Shown piece after piece: positions 1 through 4,750 of a stretch of 5,392 bases of DNA. The stretch is taken from NCBI GenBank assembly GCA_021821585.1, contig JAKACF010000208.1, forward strand, positions 1 to 5,392, in the 5' to 3' direction. Origin of the DNA: Actinomycetes bacterium. Its GTDB lineage: Bacteria; Actinomycetota; Acidimicrobiia; Acidimicrobiales; Bog-793. The position numbers and the translations under genes are program-made. Position 1 is the first letter of the stretch; the number at the start of each line of letters is the position of its first letter. The notes below the pieces were generated by a model. It was not told where the DNA came from. It did no database searches and saw nothing but the letters and a program-made list of their open reading frames with translations.

Positions 1-354
1 GCCTACGAGCGGGGGGCGGCCCGGGCGCTCGAGCACGGCATCGTCGTGGCCGACACGAAGTTCGAGCTCGGCATCATCGACGGCAGGCTCGCCATCTGCG
101 ACGAGATCCTCACGCCGGACTCCTCCCGCTTCTGGCCGGCCGACGCCTGGCGGCCCGGCACGGCGCCTCCCTCCTTCGACAAGCAGCCGGTCCGGGACTG
201 GGCCGAGTCGACCGGATGGGACAAGTCCTCCGAGCCCCCGGCCTTGCCGCCCGAGGTGATCGGTGCCACCCGCCAGCGCTACGTCGAGGCCTACGAGCGC
301 ATCAGCGGGCGCCGGCTGGCGGACTGGTACGGCGGGGAGGCAGCCTCCTCGTGA
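1..354 (+). CDS. purC: SAICAR synthetase (PurC), C-terminal part, 5' end outside window
   Basis: Phosphoribosylaminoimidazole-succinocarboxamide synthase, a cytosolic enzyme that joins aspartate to CAIR using ATP in purine synthesis. The window holds the last 117 residues, read in frame from base 1; the start lies upstream. Visible family signatures are ADTKFELGIIDG, then ICDEILTPDSSRFWP, then SFDKQPVRDW, followed by LPPEV and a YVEAYERISG tail. The DEILTPDSSRFW block is the conserved nucleotide/substrate-binding region of the family, and the SFDKQ.VRDW tail is typical of the longer (about 290-residue) PurC proteins of actinobacteria and eukaryotes rather than the 237-residue E. coli type. 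The stop TGA (352-354) overlaps the GTG start of purS by three bases, so the two are translationally coupled in a purC-purS-purQ operon. Identification is firm from these motifs and from the neighbours. Confidence 0.96.
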   Translation, partial: AYERGAARALEHGIVVADTKFELGIIDGRLAICDEILTPDSSRFWPADAWRPGTAPPSFDKQPVRDWAESTGWDKSSEPPALPPEVIGATRQRYVEAYERISGRRLADWYGGEAASS

Positions 355-614
355 GGTTCTCGGTCGTGGTCGAGGTGAGCGGCCTCGAGGGCATCGCCGA
401 CCCGGAGGGTCAGACGATCGAACGGGCGCTCCCGGCCCTCGGCTTCGAGGGCGTGGCCGACGTGCGCGTCGGCAAGCTGATCCGGCTCCACCTCGAGGCG
501 CCCGACGAGGCGACCGCCTACGAGCGAGCCGAGGAGCTCTGCCGGCACCTCCTCGCCAACCCGGTCATCGAGCGCTACGAGGTCGCCGTCTCGCCGCTCA
601 CGGGAGCGGGATGA
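351..614 (+). CDS. purS: FGAM synthase subunit PurS
   Basis: Small bridging subunit (87 residues; the family is usually about 80-90) of the three-part FGAM synthase. It is not catalytic: as a small alpha/beta protein it holds PurQ against PurL so that ammonia can pass between them. The sequence opens RFSVVVEVSGLEGIADPEGQTIERALPALGF and continues with GVADVRVGKLIRLHLE, the typical PurS pattern of a first strand, the DP.G..I..AL.. segment, then the V..VR.GK.. strand. It ends NPVIERYEVAV, also typical. The start is taken as GTG 351, which overlaps the purC stop as GTGA and has a Shine-Dalgarno-like GGGGAGG at 334-340, ten bases upstream. An in-frame extension upstream lies wholly inside purC and is not family-like. 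The stop overlaps the purQ start (ATGA). Confidence 0.95.
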   Translation: MRFSVVVEVSGLEGIADPEGQTIERALPALGFEGVADVRVGKLIRLHLEAPDEATAYERAEELCRHLLANPVIERYEVAVSPLTGAG

Positions 615-1318
615 CGCGGGTCGCGGTCGTCGTCTTCCCGGGCTCGAACTGCGAGCACGACGTCGCCGCCGCCCTCGCCGCCGTCGGGGTCGAGCCCGTC
701 CTCGTCTGGCACGGCGAGGCGTCCCTCGGCGACGTCGACGGCGCCGTGCTTCCGGGAGGCTTCGCCCACGGCGACTACCTCCGCCCGGGCGCCATCGCCC
801 GCTTCTCGCCGGTGATGGCCGCCGTCTCGCAGATGGCGGCCGAGGGGGCTCCCGTGATCGGCATCTGCAACGGGTTCCAGGTGCTGACCGAGGCGGGGCT
901 GCTGCCGGGCGCCCTTCGGCGCAACGAGGGGCTCCGCTTCCTCTGCGAGCCGGTCTCCTGCCGGGTCCGCTCGGCCCGCTCGGTGCTCACGAGCACCTGC
1001 GAGCCGGACCAGGTGCTCGAGCTGCCGATCAACCACTACGAGGGGAACTACACCTGCGACGAGGCGACCCTGCGGCTCCTCGTCGAGAACGACCAGATCG
1101 TGCTCACCTACGAGGACAACCCGAACGGCTCCATCGCCGACATCGCCGGCGTCTCGAACGAGGCCGGCAACGTCGTGGGTCTGATGCCGCACCCCGAGCG
1201 GGCGATCAGCCCCCTCCTCGGGTCGACCGACGGCCTGCCGCTCATCGAGTCGATCGCGAAGAGCGCCTCGGCCTGGGCTGGCCGGGCCCGCCGCCCGGCC
1301 GCGCCCGTGGCGAACTAG
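611..1318 (+). CDS. purQ: FGAM synthase glutaminase subunit PurQ
   Basis: Class I glutamine amidotransferase subunit (235 residues) that hydrolyses glutamine and supplies ammonia to PurL. The N-terminus MTRVAVVVFPGSNCEHD is the PurQ signature. The oxyanion region VLPGGFAHGDYLRPG (about residues 46-60) is present, as is the nucleophile elbow GICNGFQ with the catalytic Cys86. The other triad members are His194 and Glu196 in LMPHPER. The segment INHYEGNYTCDE (140-151) is the usual conserved loop before the end. All catalytic residues are intact. The ATG at 611 overlaps the purS stop, with GGGAG at 602-606 as ribosome-binding site. The stop TAG (1316-1318) overlaps the stop of a convergent minus-strand gene within the palindrome CTAG. 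The last 15 or so residues (Ala/Arg/Pro-rich) look like a lineage-specific tail; an unusually strong hairpin lies in the DNA there. Confidence 0.97.
   Translation: MTRVAVVVFPGSNCEHDVAAALAAVGVEPVLVWHGEASLGDVDGAVLPGGFAHGDYLRPGAIARFSPVMAAVSQMAAEGAPVIGICNGFQVLTEAGLLPGALRRNEGLRFLCEPVSCRVRSARSVLTSTCEPDQVLELPINHYEGNYTCDEATLRLLVENDQIVLTYEDNPNGSIADIAGVSNEAGNVVGLMPHPERAISPLLGSTDGLPLIESIAKSASAWAGRARRPAAPVAN
1280..1300. terminator. Strong GC hairpin at purQ 3' end, possible two-way transcription stop or pause
   Basis: GGCCGGGC (1280-1287) and GCCCGGCC (1293-1300) are perfect inverted copies, giving an 8-bp all-GC stem with a 5-base loop. It lies inside the end of purQ, 15 bases before its stop, and also just past the stop of the minus-strand gene read the other way. 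No T-tract follows on either strand, so it is not a classical intrinsic terminator. It could still slow polymerase or protect 3' ends of both convergent transcripts. High GC makes chance palindromes more likely, so the call is tentative. Confidence 0.35.
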
Positions 1319-1746
1319 CCCCGCCGGCTCCAGTGGATACCGGCCTTCTGCAGCACCTCGGCGGGGACGCCCGCCTCGCGCCAGGTGGCGTAGTCGATCC
1401 CCTTGCGCTCCCCGTACTCGGCCGCCACCTCGATGAAGGCCGCCTCGAGGGTGGGAAGGTCGTCGCCGGGCTCCTCGGTGCGGCTCTGCAGCCGCCGCTC
1501 GAGATTGCGCCGTTCCTGGATCAGGTGGACCCGCTGGAGCGCGTCCGCATCGGCGATACGCGCCTCGACCTCGGCGAGGCGCTCGTTCAGGGATTCAGCC
1601 GTGACTTGGCGGCCCCGCCGCGGCTTGTTCTGTTCGAGAGCGACGAGGTACCGCCGTACCGCGTGCCCTTGGCGACGCCCGGCTGCCAGCGCGTCTTTAT
1701 GTTCGCTGGACAGGGACGACTTGGTTGTCCTCTTCCTAGGTGGCAT
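1315..1746 (-). CDS. Small basic, helical protein of unknown function, lying between purQ and purL
   Basis: Encodes 143 residues that I cannot assign to a named family; the style resembles small conserved actinobacterial hypothetical proteins, from memory only. The N-terminus is basic (MPPRKRTTKS), followed by a likely helix with AAGRRQGHAVRRYL (about 21-34) and a basic patch KPRRGR (41-46). Residues 50-89 look like a charged amphipathic helix or coiled coil (ESLNERLAEVEARI...LIQERRNLERRL). The C-terminus carries LEAAFIEVAAEYGERKGIDYATWREAGVPAEVLQKAGI (split here as about residues 100-137), two or three short helices that could form a small DNA-binding or protein-binding unit. There is no signal peptide or membrane segment. 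The ATG at 1746 has AAAGAGG at 1764-1758, 11 bases away. Its stop shares CTAG with the purQ stop. A role in nucleic-acid binding is inference only from the basic, helical character. Confidence 0.75.
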   Translation of the reverse strand: MPPRKRTTKSSLSSEHKDALAAGRRQGHAVRRYLVALEQNKPRRGRQVTAESLNERLAEVEARIADADALQRVHLIQERRNLERRLQSRTEEPGDDLPTLEAAFIEVAAEYGERKGIDYATWREAGVPAEVLQKAGIHWSRRG

Positions 1747-1886
1747 GGCGACATTGTCCTCTTTCCCCTAAAAAGATGCAAATCAGTACCCGCACAACTG
1801 GCCCGCTCATTGATGAAGAGAGACCACGTTCATAGCGACTTGAACACCGTCAAGACCACATCTCCTTGCCGAGTAAGAGAGGCGAC
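1747..1886. promoter_or_regulatory. Divergent low-GC intergenic region ahead of purL and the minus-strand gene
   Basis: This 140-base stretch must contain the start signals for both purL and the small minus-strand gene, since purL is cut off from the purC-purS-purQ transcript by a gene on the other strand. By my count it is about 51% GC, against a much higher value in the flanking genes. It includes an A-run (1770-1774) and scattered AT-rich patches. I see no convincing -35/-10 pair on either strand: the best plus-strand pair is TTGATG (1810-1815) with TAGCGA (1833-1838), which has a poor -10. No purine riboswitch core is recognisable. Confidence 0.5.
1828..1845. promoter_or_regulatory. Inverted repeat GTTCA-N8-TGAAC upstream of purL, possible operator
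   Basis: GTTCA (1828-1832) and TGAAC (1841-1845) form a dyad with half-site centres 13 bases apart, 41 bases before the purL ATG. The spacing would place both halves on nearly the same face of the helix, as for a dimeric repressor. A 7-base direct repeat AGACCAC (1821-1827 and 1853-1859) flanks it, 32 bases apart. The arms are short, so chance is a real alternative. No regulator is encoded nearby other than possibly the unknown minus-strand gene. Confidence 0.3.
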
Positions 1887-4151
1887 ATGAGCGATCCACA
1901 GACTCCCGCCGTCCACCGCCAGCTCGGCCTCACCGACGACGAGTTCGCCTCGATCGTGGAGCTCCTCGGTCGGGAGCCGACGTCGGTGGAGCTCGCCATG
2001 TACTCGGTGATGTGGAGCGAGCACTGCTCCTACAAGTCCTCCCGCATCCATCTCCGGCGCCTCCCCTCCGAGGGCGAGCACGTGCTCGTCGGGCCGGGCG
2101 AGAACGCCGGTGTCGTCGACGTCGGCGACGGGGTGGCGATCGCCCTCAGGATCGAGAGCCACAATCACCCGTCTGCCATCGAGCCGTACCAGGGCGCCGC
2201 CACCGGAGTCGGCGGAATCCTCCGCGACGTCTTCACCATGGGAGCCCGGCCGATCGCGCTGATGGACCCGCTCTTCTTCGGAGAGCTCGACGACCCCCGT
2301 AGCCGGTTCATCTTCGACGGCGTAGTGCGCGGGATCTCCGGCTATGGCAACTCGGTCGGCGTCCCGACCGTCGGTGGTCAGTTGACCTTCTCCCCCACCT
2401 ATCGCGGCAATCCGCTCGTCAACGTCTTCTGCCTCGGCGTCCTGCCGGTCGAGCGCCTCGTGCTCGGGCGGGCCTCGGGGGTCGGCAACCTGGCGGTGCT
2501 CCTCGGCTCGCAGACGGGCCGCGACGGGATCGGGGGTGTGAGCGTCCTCGCCTCGGCCGGCTTCGGCGGCGGCGACCAGGCGAAGCGCCCGAGCGTCCAG
2601 GTCGGCGACCCCTTCGAGGAGAAGCGGCTCATCGAGGCGTCGCTCGACCTCCTCGACCAGGGCCTCGTCGTCGGGATCCAGGACCTCGGCGGCGCCGGGC
2701 TCGCCTGCGCCACGAGCGAGACGGCCGCCCGGGCCGGGCTCGGCATGACCGTCGACGTACCCGCCGTCCCCCAGCGCGAGCCGGGCATGAGCCCGGTCGA
2801 GATCATGACGAGCGAGAGCCAGGAGCGCATGCTCGCCATCGTCCGGCCGGACTCGCTCGAGAAGGTGCTGGCGACCTGCGCCCGCCACGAGGTGCGGGCG
2901 GGCGTCGTCGGCACGGTCACCGAGACCGGGCCCGACGGGGTCGGCCGCCTCGTCGTCCGGGACGGGGACGGGACGGTCGTGGCCGACGTGCCGGCCGCCT
3001 CCCTCGCCGACGAGGCACCGCTGTACCGCCGGCCGCTCGAGGCTCCCGCCGACCTCGACGCCCGCCGGGCGACCGGCCCGGCGGCGCGGCTCGCGGCCGA
3101 CCCCGCACGGGCGGCGGAGTGGCACTTCGACCTGGCGGCCGACCTGCTCGCCCTCGCCTACGACCCCTCCTTCGTCTACCGCCAGTACGACCACCAGCTC
3201 TTCTTGAACACGGTCCTCGGCCCGGGCGAGGGGGACGCCACGGTGCTGCGGCTGGCGGCGCCCGGCATCCCCTGGCAGGGCAAGGGGCTGGCGCTCACGA
3301 CGGACGCCAACCCGAGCTGGTGCGCCCTCGACCCGAGGGCGGGGACGGCACTCACCGTCGCCGAGGCGGTGCTCAACGTCTCGCTGGCGGGCGGGCGGCC
3401 GGTGGCCGCCGTCGACTGCCTCAACTTCGGCAACCCCGAGCACCCCGTCGTCATGTGGCAGCTCTCCGAGGCGGTCGACGGCATGGCGCAGGCCTGCCGG
3501 GACTTCGAGGTCCCCGTCGTCGGGGGCAACGTCTCGCTCTACAACGAGAACGACGGCGCCGACATCGACCCCACCCCGGTCGTCGGCCTCGTCGGGCTCA
3601 TCGACCGCCTCGAGCGCCGCCCACCCGGCATCGACCTCGCCGAGGGGGCCGCCCTCGTCCTCCTCGGCACCCGCTCGGACGCCCTCGGCGGGTCGCGCTT
3701 CGCCACCGAGCGGATGAGGGAGCCCGCCGGCCCCCTCCCCGAGCTCGACGTCGTCGCCCATCTCGAGCTGTGCGCCTTCGTCCGCCAGCTGGCGGGCGAG
3801 CGCAGCGCCGAGCTCGGCGTGGTCGGGCTGCACGACGTCTCCGACGGGGGGCTCGCCCTCTGCCTGGCGGAGATGTGCGACCGGTCCGGCATCGGCGCCG
3901 TCGTCGCCGGCGGAGCGGTCTCGAGCCCGGCGGAGCTGTTCAGCGAGGCGCCGAGCCGGGTCGTCGTCGCCACCACGGACGAGGCCGGCCTGCTCGGGGC
4001 CGCAGGCGCCGCAGGCGTGCCGGCGACCACGCTCGGGACCGCCGGCGGCGACGACCTCGTCGTCGAGGGCCTCCTCCGCCTCGGCGTCGCCGAGCTGCAC
4101 CGCGTCCGGTCAGGCCGGCTCGCCGAGGCGGCCGCCCACGCCTCGAGCTGA
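1887..4151 (+). CDS. purL: FGAM synthase large subunit PurL (short form)
   Basis: ATP-dependent synthetase subunit (754 residues; short-form PurLs are about 720-770) that converts FGAR to FGAM with ammonia from PurQ. It has the duplicated AIRS-like architecture. The first half has MWSEHCSYKSSR (His46 is the conserved active-site His region), then ESHNHPSAIEPYQGAATGVGGILRD (90-113) for ATP/Mg binding, GRDGIGG (211-217), GIQDLGGAGL (263-272) and MTSESQERM (307-315). The second half has QYDHQL (433-438), ALTTDANP, DCLNFGNPE, GGNVSLYN (546-553) and LHDVSDGGL (648-656). No glutaminase domain is fused, in keeping with separate purS and purQ. The ATG at 1887 is chosen because GAGAGG (1877-1882) precedes it and MSDP..VHRQLGLTDDEF is a normal PurL start; an in-frame TTG at 1866 lacks support. 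It is convergent with the thioesterase gene, with only 14 bases between stops. Confidence 0.97.
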   Translation: MSDPQTPAVHRQLGLTDDEFASIVELLGREPTSVELAMYSVMWSEHCSYKSSRIHLRRLPSEGEHVLVGPGENAGVVDVGDGVAIALRIESHNHPSAIEPYQGAATGVGGILRDVFTMGARPIALMDPLFFGELDDPRSRFIFDGVVRGISGYGNSVGVPTVGGQLTFSPTYRGNPLVNVFCLGVLPVERLVLGRASGVGNLAVLLGSQTGRDGIGGVSVLASAGFGGGDQAKRPSVQVGDPFEEKRLIEASLDLLDQGLVVGIQDLGGAGLACATSETAARAGLGMTVDVPAVPQREPGMSPVEIMTSESQERMLAIVRPDSLEKVLATCARHEVRAGVVGTVTETGPDGVGRLVVRDGDGTVVADVPAASLADEAPLYRRPLEAPADLDARRATGPAARLAADPARAAEWHFDLAADLLALAYDPSFVYRQYDHQLFLNTVLGPGEGDATVLRLAAPGIPWQGKGLALTTDANPSWCALDPRAGTALTVAEAVLNVSLAGGRPVAAVDCLNFGNPEHPVVMWQLSEAVDGMAQACRDFEVPVVGGNVSLYNENDGADIDPTPVVGLVGLIDRLERRPPGIDLAEGAALVLLGTRSDALGGSRFATERMREPAGPLPELDVVAHLELCAFVRQLAGERSAELGVVGLHDVSDGGLALCLAEMCDRSGIGAVVAGGAVSSPAELFSEAPSRVVVATTDEAGLLGAAGAAGVPATTLGTAGGDDLVVEGLLRLGVAELHRVRSGRLAEAAAHASS
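4000..4017 (+). repeat. 9-bp perfect tandem duplication inside purL
   Basis: CCGCAGGCG occurs twice back to back, encoding a Gly-Ala-Ala-Gly-Ala-Ala-Gly stretch near residues 704-710 of PurL. It keeps the reading frame and lies in a C-terminal loop-like Ala/Gly segment away from catalytic motifs. Likely a slippage product of no functional consequence. Confidence 0.6.
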
Positions 4152-4170
4152 GGGCGGTCTCCCGCTCAGC
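4147..4170. terminator. Candidate shared hairpin covering the convergent purL and thioesterase stops
   Basis: GCTGAG (4147-4152) and CTCAGC (4165-4170) are perfect inverted copies. The purL stop TGA sits in the left arm and the thioesterase stop (TCA on the plus strand) in the right arm. Inside, CGG (4155-4157) can pair with CCG (4162-4164), leaving a 2-base bulge and a TCTC loop. The geometry suits a two-way stop for converging transcripts, but there is no T-tract on either side, so intrinsic termination is uncertain. Confidence 0.35.
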
Positions 4171-4633
4171 CGGCGCGGTGGACGAGGAAGGTCCCCGTCG
4201 CCCGGCTGACGAGCCGGCCCTCGTCGTCCTCGACCCGCGCCTCGGCGAAGGCGACCTGGCGGGTCTCGCGCATGACCGCCCCCCTGACCGACAGCCGGTC
4301 GCCGACGGCGGCCGGTCGCATGGTCTCGGTCTTCATCTCGATCGTCGCCTTCGTCCGGTCGCGGCCGGTGAGCCCCGCGTTGACGGCGAAGTTCATGGCG
4401 GCGTCGAGCACCACGCCGTGCACGCCCGCCTGGACGGTCCCGTGCGGGTTGCAGGCGAGCTCGGTCGGCTTCCAGGTGGCGCAGGCGTACCCCGCCGCGT
4501 CGTCGTCCTCGACCCCGTACTCGTCGAAGCTGAGGCCGATCGCCTTCAGGATCGCCATGCCGCCGTCGCCGAGCCAGCGGCTCATGTCCTTCGGCGGGTT
4601 CTCGGAGGTCGCTGGCACGGTCGGCTCGCTCAC
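4166..4633 (-). CDS. PaaI-type hotdog-fold acyl-CoA thioesterase
   Basis: Predicted cytosolic thioesterase of the 4HBT/PaaI superfamily (155 residues, the usual size for a single hotdog domain). The diagnostic segment is NPHGTVQAGVHGVVLDAAM (about residues 62-80): Asn62, His64-Gly65, His72-Gly73 and Asp77 match the family pattern N..G..HGG...LD.A, with Asp77 at the start of the central helix as the likely catalytic acid. The second half, TKATIEMKTETMRPAAVGDRLSVRGAVM and then VAFAEARVEDDEGRLVSRATGTFLV, forms the typical antiparallel strands. Start chosen as GTG 4633, giving MSEPTVPATSENPP; ATG 4585 (MSRWLGDGG) would give 139 residues and still contain the whole domain. No clear ribosome-binding site precedes GTG 4633, so leaderless translation is possible. 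It is divergent from the thiolase, suggesting a joint role in acyl-CoA turnover; the substrate cannot be told. Confidence 0.88.
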   Translation of the reverse strand: MSEPTVPATSENPPKDMSRWLGDGGMAILKAIGLSFDEYGVEDDDAAGYACATWKPTELACNPHGTVQAGVHGVVLDAAMNFAVNAGLTGRDRTKATIEMKTETMRPAAVGDRLSVRGAVMRETRQVAFAEARVEDDEGRLVSRATGTFLVHRAG

Positions 4634-4657
4634 CTCGCGAAGGCTAGGCGAGTGGTG

Positions 4658-4675
4658 CCGCCGGCGCGCCGGCGG
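4658..4675. repeat. 18-bp perfect GC palindrome
   Basis: Bases 4658-4675 read CCGCCGGCGCGCCGGCGG, identical to their own reverse complement. The site sits 25 bases upstream of the thioesterase GTG, inside its probable 5' leader or promoter. As RNA it would fold into a 7-bp stem with a 4-base loop. It could be a protein-binding dyad, a leader hairpin, or a chance product of strong GC bias. Confidence 0.5.
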
Positions 4676-4683
4676 TAGCCTGT

Positions 4684-4697
4684 TGACTGATAAGTCA
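4684..4697. promoter_or_regulatory. Probable TetR-family operator TGACTGATAAGTCA
   Basis: A 14-bp dyad, TGACT-GATA-AGTCA, with only one mismatched pair near the centre. Palindromes of the form TGACT-N4-AGTCA are of the kind bound by TetR-family repressors that control fatty-acid and acyl-CoA genes in actinobacteria. Its centre lies about 60 bases before the thiolase ATG and 57 bases before the thioesterase GTG, so one site could control both genes. The stretch is also AT-rich in an otherwise GC-rich setting. The regulator is not in the window. Confidence 0.55.
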
Positions 4698-4750
4698 GTT
4701 TGTTCGGCCGGTGGCTGCCGCCCCGCCGGACTCGGTCTCGAGGAGAGCCC

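Larger units (their letters stand above)
4634..4750. promoter_or_regulatory. Divergent promoter region between thioesterase and thiolase
   Basis: A 117-base region from which both genes must be started. It holds an 18-bp perfect palindrome and a TetR-like operator (listed separately). TTGACT at 4683-4688 resembles a -35 box, but the sequence 17 bases on is GGCCGG, so no proper -10 follows and I do not assign a promoter. AGGAG at 4741-4745, five bases before the ATG, is a clear ribosome-binding site for the thiolase. Confidence 0.6.

Noticed and set aside
263..610. Upstream in-frame extension of purQ through purS
   Set aside because: PurQ normally starts at MTRVAVVVFPGSNCEHD; the extension is Arg-rich and overlaps the real purS.
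1587..1781. A 64-residue minus-strand frame starting MHLFRGKRTMSPCH
   Set aside because: It overlaps the better-supported 143-residue gene in another frame and its composition is not protein-like.
1834..1853. Minus-strand promoter TTGACG (1853-1848) with TATGAA (1834-1829)
   Set aside because: Both boxes look good, but the spacer is only 13 bases, too short for a normal sigma-70-type promoter.
1866..1886. TTG at 1866 as purL start
   Set aside because: It would add seven residues, with no suitable ribosome-binding site; ATG 1887 has GAGAGG just upstream.
1830..4100. A 756-residue minus-strand open frame across nearly all of purL
   Set aside because: It mirrors purL in a GC-rich genome where antisense frames stay open; the product is low-complexity, rich in Asp, Arg, Gly, Glu and Val, with no recognisable domain, while purL has every family motif.
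3119..4678. A 519-residue plus-strand frame running out of purL and over the thioesterase
   Set aside because: Extremely Arg/Pro/Gly-rich shadow translation crossing two well-supported genes in another frame.
4683..4711. TTGACT as a -35 box for the thiolase
   Set aside because: At the right distance the sequence is GGCCGG, which cannot serve as a -10; the TTGACT is better explained as part of the operator dyad.
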